From Symbiodinium natans (taxonomy: Eukaryota; Sar; Dinophyceae; Suessiales; Symbiodiniaceae), in the NCBI GenBank assembly GCA_905221605.1, contig CAJNDS010002595.1:285218-349217 (forward strand): a stretch of 64,000 nt of DNA. Direction: 5' to 3'. The notes beneath the pieces are model-generated. The model was not told the origin of the DNA, searched no databases, and was given only the letters and a program-made list of their open reading frames with translations. How positions within the stretch are numbered: position 1 is the stretch's first letter; each line of letters begins with the position of its first letter. This document shows positions 52,062-63,607 of the stretch, in pieces. A program made the translations under genes and the position numbers.

Positions 52062-53105
52062 TACAGTGTTGCCCCGAATGTCTACAACCAAGACATGCTA
52101 GACCACGAGTTTTTCTGCGCGTGCTCTTACAAACGTGAGGAGGCGAGCAGCATAGCGGAGGAGGTGGAGGAGGCGTGAGTGACCAATGTGGGAAAAGTAG
52201 CTGTGCGGTACAAAGATCTTAATCATGTTGAAACGCTGTGAAACACTTGATTGAGATGGCGAGTTAAAGCAGCATGCCGTTGAAGACATCAGTCATGACA
52301 TTAAAGCCGAAGAACCTTTGAATAGAGGGTCCGTACTCCGCGGACGTGCGTGTGAAACACGTTGAGCACGCTCTGTGTCAAGTTCCGAGTCGCAAAGCGC
52401 CCCAAAGCTTTGAGATGATGGCATGCCCTGTTGGTGGTCTTGTTCAAACTGTTTAGACATCATGTGACACGCTGCATTTCATGCATTTGTGTGTGTTCTT
52501 CCACACCATTATTTGGTGTAGGGGAGTTCCCTAAGCTCTATTTCCGGAGGACAGCACCAAGCTTTGACTGTAATCATGGAACAAGGCCATATAATTGCCA
52601 TGCGTGGGCAATTGGTATGGGCCATCATGGGTACTGGGATGGGCTCCGCAGTTGCCAGGACAAATCCATGACGGCGCTCCAGGATCTACCCATCGGGAGA
52701 CCTGGCTGGCGCTAGTTTTCTTGCAACGATTCAGATGTCAGACCGATTAATCTTTTCGATTCCTCGAATGGCGTCAACGTTTTAAGGATGAATGCCGCGT
52801 GGAGTTGTTCAAGTGTTCTACAGGGTTGGAAATGCAATCCCACTGCATGCCAAAATCACGATCTCCGACTCCAGTGTGCAAAGAGACGTGCATGCAGCTT
52901 GCCGAGCGTGCGCGAATACGCGCGGACCATACTGCCGAATGCCCTGAGGCTTCTGATAGAGATCCGCCACTTCATCACAGCCCCTCGTCATCTGAGATGT
53001 CTCATTTGCACCAGGCTTTGCTACCTTGATGAACGTTGGCCTCAGGTCAGCCAAGGCTTTTCAGACCTTGGCAAGGTCAGTTCCACGATGATGGAGGCCG
53101 GGTAG
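52062..53105. repeat. Conserved array block B, copy 2
   Basis: Nearly identical to 59,566-60,636 over long stretches, including the part around 52,560-52,715 that ends DLPIGRPGWR then TAG. A second segment near 52,880 reads VCKETCMQLAERARIRADH, with the frame kept in copy 3 despite amino-acid changes. Possibly a small extra gene or a long 3' UTR. Confidence 0.6.
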
Positions 53106-54522
53106 TTGGATGCGCTCTTTCCCCTCTGGAAGAAGGCTGAGGGCTCAGGCTTAGGATTCAGTATTCGGGGTTCAGAAATTTTAGGGCTCTGATTCAGGTT
53201 TCAGGGTTCCAGGGTTAGGGTTCAGGTTTCATGGTTTAGGGTTTAAGGACATGGGTCCAGTCTCTGGCGCAACATGTCTTGGGTTGAGGGTTGTAAGGTG
53301 CGCGTAGCTTGTGCGATGAAAGCCCCATTGCAAATAGGCATTCAAGCCCCCAAAACCTGACCGGCCCCGTCAACCCTCGACATAAGCCCCAAAACCTTCA
53401 AACCCCTCCAAACGCTGAAAACCCCCAAAAGGCACACTGATTTGGACTAGCTCTCCGGTGTCTGAACCTCTTCCGCTCAATGGTTTGAACCCTAAATCCT
53501 TTAAGCCTGGAGCCTGAAAACCGCAGGTAGAAGGTCCATTCAACCTTGAGGACGAGATCCCAGCAGAGAAGGCGTCCTGCACCAAAAAACCCTAAGCCTA
53601 AACCCCAAAGAAAGTCTGTTGGGCTTCACGGCTTAAGGTTAACCCCTCGATGACCAGCCGTAACTCCCACCTTCCCCATCCGAAACCTCAAACCCGAAGT
53701 CCTCACCTCAATTCACGCCCAACACAATCCCTCCACCCTCACCAAATTTCCGCAAGATAAAGGAGAGCTTTGGAAAACGTTTCGTTCCTTTCGGACGATC
53801 TCCTGCACTTCTGGCTCGGGCATGACTAGGTTCGAGACATGTGGCATTTTTCACCCGCTCGACAGCCGGGGTTCATGTCGTGACGCGACGCACTCAAGCC
53901 AGCAATACCCGGACGCTGAGTCAGACCGAGGGTGAGTCAGAGTACGAGTCGTGCTTTTGTGCCAGGTCGTTATTTCTGCCGTCGTGTTTCGTTCGCCTCT
54001 CGCCGGCAGGCATTTTTAACAAGCAAAAAAAGATCTGGTCTCTTTCCCCCCTTCTCAGACCCCTGGGAAGTTTTGGGCTGTGGTGCAGCCTTCGGGTAGG
54101 TGGGTGCTCTATTGCTTGCTTTCTTGAAACCCCTTAAACCCCCTAAACTTGAAAACGTTGAACCTAAACCCCAAAAGGTACAAAAAATTGGACGAGCGCT
54201 CTTCTGTCTGAACCTCCGCTGAATGGTCTGAGGCCTAACTCCTCTGTCTAAGCCTGGAACCCGAAAACTGCAGGCAGAAGCTTCCTTCAATTTCGAGGAC
54301 GAGATCCCAGAGGAGAAGGCAGCCGCTTCAGCCCTGAACCCCAAAGAGCTTTTTCGGCTTCAGGGCTTAAGGTATAACCCCCGATGACCAAGCCCGAACT
54401 CCCACCCTCCCCATCCGAAACCCCAAACACCCTCACTTGAACCTTTTTGCCCGACACAATCCCTCAACCCTCACCAAACCCCTCGATATCAGGGAAAGCC
54501 GGCTGGAGATGCTCCCTTTTTT
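53106..54522. repeat. Array spacer C, copy 2
   Basis: Begins with degenerate TTCAGGG/TTTAGGG repeats (53,140-53,250), then two related elements of about 300 bp (53,430-53,700 and 54,160-54,490) sharing the motif GGACTAGCTCTCCGGTGTCT-like and CCGAAAACCGCAGG. Between them, 53,780-54,050 contains GCTCGACAGCCGGGGTTCAT, repeated at about 61,236. Confidence 0.7.
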
Positions 54523-54572
54523 TCCTCTCTCTCTGTCTCTTCTCCTTGCAGCTTGCTGTCGCTTGCTAGGTG
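54523..54572 (+). promoter_or_regulatory. Pyrimidine tract with AG, candidate spliced-leader acceptor for PPPDE copy 3
   Basis: TTTTTTTCCTCTCTCTCTGT... is followed by CTTGCAG and, about 20 nt later, GCTAG|GTG, some 50 nt upstream of ATG 54,624. The arrangement repeats at 61,826-61,911 before copy 4. In an SL trans-splicing organism this is the expected acceptor layout; no RNA evidence is available. Confidence 0.4.
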
Positions 54573-54623
54573 GTGCGCAGTGCTCCGTACTTCGGCAGCA
54601 ATAGAGCGCGACCTGCAGAAGAG

Positions 54624-56835
54624 ATGGACCGTCATGATGAGCCCAGGCGCCGGTTCCTCAGCACACGCAGGGCGCCAGCCACCCCAGTCTTCTTGAACGT
54701 CTACGACGTTGCGGCCGACGTGCCCGGGCATCAAATTAAGTTCATGTGCCGCGTGCCTCGTTCAGGTTTCTGCGTGAATGTGAGGCTGAGGCTCAAGAAC
54801 AATGCCGGTTCAAGTCTCTTTTTTTCGGGTTCCAAGCCCCACCTGTTCCAGGCACAATGGCTCAACGGCTTGTTTGCCAACTTCTACTCACCGGTGACCT
54901 GGTCCAAGACGTTGTGGTTGATTCATTTCGCCTTTTCAATCGCAGTCTTATGCAAATGTCTTTTGCGCATATTTGGAAGCCCGTGACATCCCGTGCAGCT
55001 ACGGCAGTGGAGCCGTAGGGTTTTTCCAGCTGGGCGCACGCAGCGAAACGCAGCGCACACAAGCAAAGGCTGCACAGAGCTCCGCGCTGAATTGTGAAGT
55101 ATTGTGAATGCTCCAGAAGTCAACCAACAAAAGGCTGCGCATGTTGAGAGACTCTGCATCTCAGGTGAGGTTCGGCGGCGCCTTCCACGTGGGGCTACAA
55201 GTAGGCAGTGAGGAGCAGCTAAACTGAAACATGACGGGAGAGGCTTTGGGGCGAATGCCTTGTCCGGCTGTAGTGATGTGAAGCTGTGTGTTTCGTGGAA
55301 CTACTGCCCCAGTTCGGATCGCCCCCAGCAAAGCCAAAGCACAATTAGAGTACGTTGAAGTGCAAACCCCGCCTGAGGGTCCGCCATCTCAAAGCCTCAA
55401 AGCGCCCACAACGGGTGTGTTTGCACTCCATTTCCCTTCATCAGGTTTGGAATGGGTTTTTTGCGAGCTCAGATATCAGGTGGGCGTTTGGCTACACGAA
55501 GCACGGGACCGGGGTCTATCGGACTATGCCACGCTCTTTGCCGCACTTCCGGGAAAGCGTGGAGCTGCGCCTGTGCTGGATGCGATGGCAGGGGGTTTCA
55601 GTTTTTTTGAGCTCGCAGGCGTGAGCATGAGCCGACTTTGACAAAGTTGCATGTGAGACATGTGCTGTTTGCTTATAGCCGACAACTCCCGTTCGCTTTT
55701 TGGCGACATCTGCAGGGTAGCTACGTAGATGTCATGCAGATGTCACCACACCTGTTGCCCAAGATATCGATATCGCCACCGTTCGGGCATCGATGTTTCC
55801 TTGATCGAGTCGGTCCCTCTGTCCATGCCTTCTGGTTTTGGCGGTTGTGGAGAGAGCGTGAGCTACAGCAGCGTACGCATGGCTTGTGGATTCGGAGGTA
55901 ATTGTAGTCTGGGGGAGTGAGCGTGACAGCAAGCCAGAGATCTCAGAAGCGAAGCGTGCACTTGAGAGTGATGGAGTTGGCGCGCAGCGACATCCGCCCA
56001 GCAGCAGATCCGCCAGTTCTGGAGTTGTTTGTGGGCTGAGGACTCCGACGCAGCTGCCCGAGGAGACGATTGCGCAAATCTACAATTTGTTAGAAGCTCT
56101 GTTGCACATTGGCTTGGGGATATGTTGGGGCAGTGGAGTGGAAATTCTGGCATGTTGTGATGTTTTTGCTTTCTGTCAGGTGGCTCAGTGGCCCGGGCGC
56201 GAGTACCATCTCCTGAAGCGAAACTGCTGTCACTTCGCCAGCGAGGCTCCGTCTCGTCTTCGCTTGGCTAGTTTTGCTGCAGACTCAAGACATGTCAAGC
56301 TGGAAGGCGTCACTGCTGCTCGGCGCCGGAGATCTGCCAGACTGGACCTTCCGCCCTTCCGCAGCAGCAGGGGGAGAGATCAGGGTTTTTCGATGCTTTG
56401 CAGATGTCAGGTTTCAGGGCATGGTCGCAGATCTTTGGGGACGCCGCCGGTCTCGGAGGGCCGCAGGTCGAAGTTTCAACTCAGGCTGCTTCTAGTTGCT
56501 TTCCATCTGCACTCCTTGCTGCGCGCTCAGGTTTTGCCAATTGGGGATGCGCTGCCGCGCAGGCCTCTCGCAATGCAAGGTGTGCAACCGAATCGGTTCG
56601 CTTTTCTCACCGCGAACACTTAATCACAAATCCCGAAGGAATGCAGAGGCCGACTGCGCACGGACTGCCCACTGTTCACTGAGACGTTCGTTCTTATGCA
56701 AGCGGAAAGCGAGGGCAAACCGGAGGTTCATGTTCATATCATGTCGAGCTGGCTGCAATACGGAGAGACTCCAGAATGCAACCGGCTGAGGCCATCGGCC
56801 TCATCGAGGCTTCCGCGATCACCTCTGGCATTTGA
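54624..56835 (+). CDS. PPPDE/DeSI-family isopeptidase, copy 3 (most intact)
   Basis: ATG 54,624 starts MDRHDEPRRRFLSTRR, then PVFLNVYDVAAD. Further exons: about 54,859 (WLNGLFANFYSP), about 55,166 (RFGGAFHVGLQVGSE, catalytic His), about 55,481 (WAFGYTKHGTGVYRTMPRSL), about 56,041 (TQLPEETIAQIYNLLE), 56,180 on (WPGREYHLLKRNCCHFASE, catalytic Cys), about 56,307 (LLLGAGDLPDWTFRPSAA), about 56,532 (FANWGCAAAQASRNA) and 56,775-56,835 (MQPAEAIGLIEASAITSGI, TGA). All junctions keep phase. The predicted protein is about 190-200 residues, normal for the family, and the C-terminal exon frame is conserved in copies 1-3. Probable role: SUMO or ubiquitin removal. The substrate is unknown. Confidence 0.85.
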
Positions 56836-57329
56836 CTTCCAGATTCTTCCAGCCACGTTTCTCTTCAGCTTCAGTCCATACCTGATTGCTGATACTTACT
56901 TACAGCTAAAGCGTGACTGTCCCAGCTTGGCATGTTTCCTTCGTGTTTGTCCTCGGTTTCCGAAAGATGCTTACGTTCCCATGAGTGATTCATCAGTGAA
57001 GTGGCAAAATGAAGGGTTGGTTCTTTTGACACTCGGATCTGATGTACTTCTAGTTGTTTGAGGTTCGTGCTGGGACAGCGGCGAGGTTCGCTTGCCGCGC
57101 TGCTGGTGGCAATACGGCGGCACTCGGGTGGCCAAAGATAGCAGCCTGAGTTGCGCAGCAATGCCCGAAATGAATGACTTTGTGACTAAGTGAACACTGG
57201 CGCTACTGCCCTGGAAGCTACGTCGAACCAATCGGCCAAGCGTTTGCAAAGCCTATCATGATCTTGGGACTGTGTTACGGCAATTCCTGCGCACGTCCTT
57301 CCGGAGCAGTAGTAGCTGCGTTAGCTTTC

Positions 57330-58789
57330 TTGGAACGATGGTGGCGTCTTGAATTTAAACAAGGCTGGCACCTGACAAACTGCATGTCAATCTTGCCCTT
57401 TCGGCGAATTTCGGCGAAGCGCGGAGAGCGGCAATGTCTGCGCTCCTCATGTCACACAAGCTGCTTTACCCTGCTACTTCCCAACGCTTGACTTCAACTG
57501 CTTTCGGCATGACGAGTTCGAGCGAAAAATGGGGATGCCATATCCACTTCTTGTAATAAGGCGAGAAAGATATGATAAGAATATGGCACAAATTCACACT
57601 GACTAGTTTAGGATGCTCCTATTCCACAAGATACCCGTGATTCATAAACTATTGAATGATAGATATACCGAATTCAATTTCGGATTTGAATCATTCGAAG
57701 GATCTAGTATTAACAACTGTCATGTGAATGTATTATTCTGTCTTTTGGACATTAGATCAGATATAAATAGAGGACAGAGATAGAATTACAGAGTTTCTGA
57801 AAAAGACAGATGGACAGAGATATAATATGATATAACGAGAAATAGAGAGAAAAATGATATAAATGCCTTAAGACAAATAGAGATAGATAGAAATGGAGTC
57901 AAGAAAGACATAGACATAGATGGATTGAGCTTATGTATCTCATTGAGTTTGGAGATTGGGAATATTCTCATCGAATTAGAAGTTATATGTAGATTCGATA
58001 TTATGATTGTGTATACTCCCCATTTCTATTTTTTTCCGCACCATTTGCGCTCGTATGTCTTCCGCATGGGGATTGATTTTGCGCAACTCCTCGCCCCATC
58101 AATCCCATGCTTGGAGTGGTGATATGGCGTTTGGGGATTACACTGACATTCTGGTGTTTTCGAAAACGAGGAGTTCACATCTATACGCTCAGTACGAACG
58201 ACGTCTGCGCCCAAAAGCACCAATTGGCAGTGACAACCGAAGCAAGACCAACGCAACCAACAAAACAACTTTCGCGCTCTCCGAGACCCACGGTCGTGCT
58301 TTAAAGCCCACCTGAGTTGCGCGACAACGCTTCTCTCGTTTTCGAGGTGCGTTTGCTGACACCTGGCAAGCTGCGTGTCAATGGTGCCCTTTCGGCAATG
58401 CGAGGAGAGCAGTAATGTGCAGTCTCCTCACACGCTGTGACCTTCTAACCCTTGAGTTCAACAAAGCTTTCGACACGACGAGTTCGAGCGAGACATCGGG
58501 ATGGCAGTATCTGTTTCTTTGGATGTGGCGAGCGAGACTGCATCGTGATGAATCATCATGCGGGGCTGCGACATGAATGCGGCGGTAATGCGCTGCCATG
58601 TATCGGTTTCTGAATCTGTCCAAGCTGAGCTTGCCATGAAGACTCAAAGGTTTTCTCACAAGGGATCCCTCCCCTCTCCCCCCTACGCAGAAATCGGTGG
58701 TATAAAGAGAGCTTGGATCGGTAGTATCTCAACGCTTTGAGAACTCTTGGTCTTCGATTCTTCGTCTCTTTTTGTTGTTCAAGGGTGGG
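57330..58789. repeat. R repeats (copies 4 and 5) flanking an AT-rich island
   Basis: R copies lie at about 57,330-57,530 and 58,350-58,490. The AT-rich GATA-type island between them (57,560-57,990) matches 50,560-50,900 with indels. The segment 58,140-58,310 is absent from the previous unit. No gene is recognised. Confidence 0.7.
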
Positions 58790-59565
58790 CAGGCGCGCGC
58801 GCGCACACAAGACATAGATATCGCCTGCGGTTAGTACGTGGGCTTGAACAGCTTATTGAGGGCCAGACTGATGTGCGATCGAGGGGTCTGCAGTCATTTG
58901 CACTGGTTCGAAGCGCGCGGCGTATCTCATCGCTGGCATACCACAGGACTTGTCTTTCAAATGCCTCTTGAGGGGGATGTTTTGCAGAGTAGTCCGGCAT
59001 CTGAGTAGTGCGGGAGTTTGATGGCGAAGTGGCGTCAACAGAAGCATCAACGGTCCTTGATAGACAGCTGCTTCAAACTGTAGACCGTTTGATCCCGAGC
59101 CATCCTCCGCCCGATGGAGTGTTTCCGCTGGCTGTGGGCTGACCCCGAGGCATGGTGTTCCAAAATTTCCATCGAAGTGCTTCATGTTACACCGAGGGTT
59201 ATTGTGAAAACATGAAAGTTGCTTCCAGCAGCATTCTGGATCCCCTAAGTGGATTTTTTCCTCGCCCGTCAGGTCTGCTGCCCGTTTGGCGCGGCTTTCT
59301 CAGAGATTCTGGCTGAGGCATGGAGCTGTTGTGGACGAACATGAGCGGTGCAGCCGATACAAGCCTGAAGCAACAGAGTTTGTTCTGCCACTGCTTCGGG
59401 TTTCTGGAGTTGGTTGCCATGCCTCCTGTGAAACATTTTTTTGCCCTCCAGACATGGGGCTCCCCGCAATTCTTGGGGCAGGTCAAGGAAGCATCCAGCG
59501 AGGATGGGGCTTCACTGCCAGAGGACTGTATGCATGGGTTGCAAAGGCAGTGCTCCGTGCCATGA
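58790..59565 (+). CDS. Array gene A, copy 3, unknown function
   Basis: Segments read LEQLIEGQTDVRSRGLQSFA (about 58,852), ASTEASTVLDRQLLQTVDRL then IPSHPPPDGVFPLAVG and TGA if unspliced (about 59,030), ARLARLSQRFWLRHGAVV (about 59,280) and a final exon from about 59,480 beginning VKEASSEDGASLPEDCM and ending QRQCSVP with TGA at 59,563. Compared with copy 2 the changes are mostly conservative, which suggests selection on the protein. A stretch at about 59,415-59,475 encoding PPVKHFFALQTWGSP is absent from copy 2. No domain is recognised; start unknown. Confidence 0.45.
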
Positions 59566-60636
59566 TACAGTGTAGGGCCCCTAATGTCTACAGCCAAAAG
59601 ACATGCCTGGACCACTGGACCACGAGATTTCTCTGCTCGTGCCCTTGCAAACGTGAGGAGGTGATCGGCGCGGCAGAGGAGGTGGAGGAGGCGCGAGTGA
59701 CCAATGTGGGAAGAGAACTGGGCGGTACAGAGAGCTTAATGATGTTGAAACGTTGTGAAACACTTGGATTGAGTGGCGAGTGAAAGCAGCATGCCTTTGA
59801 AGACGTCAGTCATGACGTTAAAGCCGAAGAACCCTTGAATAGAGGGTCCATACTCCGCGGACGTGCGTGTGAAACACGTTGAGCGCACTCTGTGTCAAGT
59901 TCCGAGTCGCAAAGCACCCCAAAGCTTTGAGATGATGGCATGCCCTGTTGGTGGTCTTGTTCAAACTGTTTAGACATCATGTGACACGCTCCATTTCATG
60001 CATTTGTGTGTGTGTTCTTCCACACCATTTATTTGGTGTAGGGGAGTTCCCTAAGCTCTATTTCCGGAGGACAGCACCAAGCTTTGACTGTAATCATGGA
60101 ACAAGGCCATATAATTGCCATGCGTGGGCAATTGGTATGGGCCATCATGGGTACTGGGATGGGCTCCGCAGTTGCCAGGACAAATCCATGACGGCGCTCC
60201 AGGATCTACCCATCGGGAGACCTGGCTGGCGCTAGTTTTCTTGCAACGATTCTGATGTCAGACCTAATCATCTTTTCGATTCCTCAACTGGCGTCAACAT
60301 CTCAAGGATGAATGCCGCGTGGAGTTGTTCAAGTGTTCTACAGGGTTGGAAATGCAATGCCCAGTTCATGCCAAATCATGATCTCCGACCCCGAAATGGC
60401 TCCAGTGTGCAAAGAGACGTACATGCAGCTTGCCGAGCGTGCACGAATATGCGCGGAACATACTGCCGAATGCCCTGAGGGTGCTGGTAGAGATCCGCCA
60501 CTTCATCACAGCCCCTCGTCATCTGAGATGTCTCATTGGCACCAGGCTTTGCTACCTTGATGAATGTTGGCCTGAGGTCTGCCCAGGCTTTTCAGGCCTT
60601 GGCAGGGTCAGTTCCGCGATGATAGAGGCCGGGTAG
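59566..60636. repeat. Conserved array block B, copy 3
   Basis: See copy 2. The frame ending DLPIGRPGWR (TAG at 60,233) and the frame VCKETYMQLAERARICAEH (about 60,405) are both kept. Confidence 0.6.
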
Positions 60637-61825
60637 TTGGATACGCTCTTTCCCCTTTGAGGCTTAGGGCTCAGGCTTAGGATTCAGGATTCAGGGTTCA
60701 GATATTTTAGGGTGCGGGTTCAGGTTTCAGGGTTCCAGGGTTTGGGGTTCAGGTTTCATGGTTTAGGGTTAAAGGACATGGAGGTCCAGTCTCTGGCGCA
60801 ACATGTTAAGCCCAAAAACCTTGAAACCCCAAATGCTGAACCCTAAACTTTGAACCCCAAAAAGCACACAAGTTTGGACTGGCTCTCCGGTGTCTGAACC
60901 TCTTCCGCTCAATGGTCTGAGTCCCAAACCCTTTAAGCCTGGAACCCGAAAACCGCAGGCAGAAGGTCCGTTCAACCTTGAGGAAGAGATCCCAGCGGAG
61001 AAGGCGTCCTGCACCGAAACCCTAAAGCCTAAACCCCAAAGAAAGTTTAGACCCCCGATGACCAGCCCTAGCTCCCTCCCCACCCGAAACCTCAATCCCT
61101 CCACCCTCACCAAATTTCCGCAAAAAAAGGAGAGCTTTGGAAAACGTTTTGTTCCTTCCTTTTGGACGCTGCAGAGATTTCCTGCACTTCTGCCTCGGCA
61201 TGACGAGTTCGAGACATGCAGCATGTTCCCCCCCCGGCTCGACAGCCGGGGTTCATGTTGTGACGCGACGCACTCAAGCCAGCAATACCTGGACGCTGAG
61301 TCAGACCGAGGGTGACTCAGAGTACGAGTCGTTTTGTGCCAGGTCGATATTTCTGCTCTCGTATCTTAGTTCGCCTCTAGCCGGCAGTAGCAAGCAAGCC
61401 ATTTTCTGGTCTCCTTTCCCCCTTCTCAGACCTTTTGGAAGTTTTGGGCTGTGGTGCAGCGAGCACAGACAACAAATCCACTGAAGGCTTGCACGCCCTG
61501 CTGACGCTGGCAAGCCTTTGGTGTTAGCCAAGGCCTCCAACGAGCCTCCACGTCCCAAAACTCACTTCCACTGCTGGTTCCAATTTTCGGGGGCACGGTA
61601 AATGCACTTAGATGGATGCCGAAGCACGTTCTCCGCCACATCAAAGACGTTCAAGATGATTAGACGCTGGAAAGTTGTCGAGATTTTGCCGAGCCAGAAG
61701 CGCGGCAAAATCTCGGCGAATGGATCGCAGAGTCCAAAGCAAACAAAAACGTGCTTCCTGAGAGGTATTTACCTGTTTGTCCTTGTTTGAATTTCTGTTT
61801 ATTTTCGTTCTTCCGATGTGGTTTG
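60637..61825. repeat. Array spacer C, copy 3
   Basis: Degenerate TTCAGGG repeats (60,660-60,780), one copy of the 300-bp element (60,860-61,090) and the segment with GCTCGACAGCCGGGGTTCAT (about 61,236). The stretch 61,590-61,770, with CGGCAAAATCTCGGCGAA and its near inverse, is new relative to the previous unit. No gene is recognised. Confidence 0.65.
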
Positions 61826-61911
61826 TTATCTCTCTCTCTCTCTCTTTTGTTTTTTTTTTTTCTCTCTCTCTCTCTCTCTCTCGCCTTGCAACTTGCTGCA
61901 GCTTGCTAGGT
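61826..61911 (+). promoter_or_regulatory. (CT)n pyrimidine tract, candidate spliced-leader acceptor for PPPDE copy 4
   Basis: TCTCTCTCTCTCTC then T-run then a second (CT)n, followed by CTTGCAACTTGCTGCAG and GCTAG, about 50-60 nt before ATG 61,964. It is expanded relative to the equivalent tract of copy 3. Confidence 0.4.
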
Positions 61912-61963
61912 GATGTGCAGCGCTCCGTACTTCGGCAGCAATAGAGCGCGACCTGCAGAAGAG

Positions 61964-63140
61964 ATGGACCGTCATGATGAGCCCAGGCGCCGGTTTCTCA
62001 GCACACGCAGGGAAACGCCAGCCACCCCAGTCTTCTTGAATATCTACGATGTTGCGGCCGACGTGCCCGGGCATCAAATTAAGTTCTTCTGACGCGCGCC
62101 TCGTTCAGGTTTCTGCATGAATGTGAGGCTGAGGCTTAAGAACAATGCCGGTTCAAGCCTTTTCTTTTCCACCTGTTCCAGGCACAGTGGCTCAACAGCG
62201 TGTTTGCCAACTACTACGCACCGGTGACCTGGTCCAAGATGTTGTGATTGATTTATTTCGCCTTTTCAATCGCAGTCTTATGCAAATTTCTTTTGCGCAT
62301 GTTTGAAAGCCCTTGCAAGCCCGTGCAGGGTAGGGTTTTCCAGCCAGGCACACGCAAGCAAAGGTTGCACAGAGCTCCGCGCTGAATTGTGAAATATTGT
62401 GAATGCTCCAAAAGTCAACCAACAAAAGGCTGCGCATGTTGAGAGACTCTGCATCTCAGGTGAGGTTCGGCGGCGCCTTCCACGTGGGGCTACAAGTAGG
62501 CAGTGAGGAGCAGCTAAACTGAAACATGACGGGAGAGGCTTTGGGGTGAATGCCTTGTCCCGCTATAGTAATATGAAGCCGTGTGCTTCGTGGAGCTACG
62601 ACATGGAGTCCTGCCCCAGTTCGGATCGCCCCAAGCTCTGCCATAGCACGACTATGAACACATTAAGTCTTAAGTACGTTGAAGTGCGAACCCCGCGTGA
62701 TGGTCCGCTGTTTCAAAGTGCCCACAATTGGAATAGGTTTTTTGCGAGCTCAGATATCAGGTGGGCGTTTGGCTACACGCAGCATGGCACCGGGGTCTAT
62801 CGGACTATGCCACGCTCTTTGCCGCACTTCCGGGAAAGCGTGGAGCTGCGCCTGTGCTGGATGCGATGGCAGGGGGTTTCAGTTTTTTCGAGCTCGCAGG
62901 CGTGAGCATGAGCCGACTTTGACAAAGTTGCATGTGAGACATGTGCTGCTTGCTTATAGCCGACAACTCCCGTTCGCTTTCGGCGACATCTACAGGGTAG
63001 CTAGAGATGTCATGCAGATGTCACCAAACAGGGCTAGAGCCAGTTGTTCAAGAGATCGATATCGCCACCGTTCGGACATTGATGCTTCGTTGCTTGAGTC
63101 GGTCCCTCCGTCCATGCCTGTTGGTTTTGGCGGTTGTGGA
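61964..63140 (+). pseudogene. PPPDE/DeSI isopeptidase, copy 4, 3'-truncated
   Basis: Starts as copy 3 (MDRHDEPRRRFLSTRR, then TPVFLNIYDVAAD). It continues with 62,183 on (WLNSVFANYYAP), about 62,460 on (RFGGAFHVGLQVGSE, catalytic His) and 62,762 on (WAFGYTQHGTGVYRTMPRSL). Homology to copy 3 then runs through the following intron to GGTTTTGGCGGTTGTGGAGAG and stops at a (GA)n microsatellite at about 63,140. The exons with LPEETIAQIY, the catalytic Cys (RNCCHF) and the C-terminus are missing from the window. It cannot encode an active peptidase unless the missing exons lie beyond, which the unrelated following sequence makes unlikely. Confidence 0.75.
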
Positions 63141-63146
63141 GAGGGA

Positions 63147-63192
<46 letters not shown>
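63139..63192. repeat. (GA)n microsatellite at the array breakpoint
   Basis: About 50 bp of GAGAGA with minor interruptions. It grows from the GGAGAG present at the same place in PPPDE copies 2 and 3, and homology to the array ends here. Confidence 0.9.
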
Positions 63193-63193
<1 letters not shown>

Positions 63194-63204
63194 TTTGGCT
63201 CAAG
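63194..63204 (+). other. 11-nt match to the 3' end of the dinoflagellate spliced leader
   Basis: TTTGGCTCAAG equals the last 11 nt of the conserved dinoflagellate SL as I remember it. The bases upstream do not match. An 11-mer can occur by chance in 64 kb (a few percent), so this is only suggestive of a reinserted cDNA end. Confidence 0.25.
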
Positions 63205-63607
63205 CCACGAGCGGCTCGAGCCCCAGCCCACTGTCCAGGGGACAACCTGAAAAAGAGAGACGGGGAGAGAGAGAAAGGGGGGAGGCCTGAGAGCTGCCTT
63301 CTCTGCCCCTGCGCCCGTGCCCCGCCATACGAGCTCACCTACCTGTTTGCTGCACTACGCGGGGGCACCGCGAAAGCCCGGGACTTTGAGACCGGAGGGG
63401 ACAAAGCACGAGGTGACCGGCGCTGGCCGAGCTCTCCCACTACCACCGCTGAGGCGTGCGGGGGACATCTTGACCTGCTACCTGAAGGCCATCGGCGGCC
63501 TACGCGACGTGCTCGGCAAGGGGGCGATTCCGCGCATCCCGAAGCCCGCCAGGGACTTTGTCAGCTCAGAGTTCGTGACTTGGGCAACGACACTGTGAAA
63601 GATAACT
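63205..63607. other. Unrelated GC-rich sequence after the array
   Basis: Frames of moderate length are open, for example a segment reading DILTCYLKAIGGLRDVLGKG then IPKPARDFVSSEFVTWATTL and TGA at 63,596. No family is recognised. It could be the 5' leader or the end of an upstream ORF of the element that continues at 63,608. Confidence 0.4.

Larger units (their letters stand above)
40440..63140 (+). repeat. Tandem array, period about 7 kb, of an isopeptidase gene and an unknown gene
   Basis: The same ordered blocks recur. The order is unknown gene A, conserved block B, telomere-like spacer C, PPPDE gene, then R repeats and AT-rich DNA, then A again. A lies at 44,400, 51,250 and 58,790, with a partial copy at 40,440. 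PPPDE lies at 40,967, 47,767, 54,624 and 61,964. Offsets are 7,048 bp for the PPPDE 3' exons of copies 2 and 3, about 7,340 bp for the 5' exons of copies 3 and 4, and about 7,500 bp for block B of units 2 and 3. Tandem gene copies are typical of dinoflagellate genomes. The first unit lacks block B and spacer C; the last is cut at a GA microsatellite. Confidence 0.9.
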
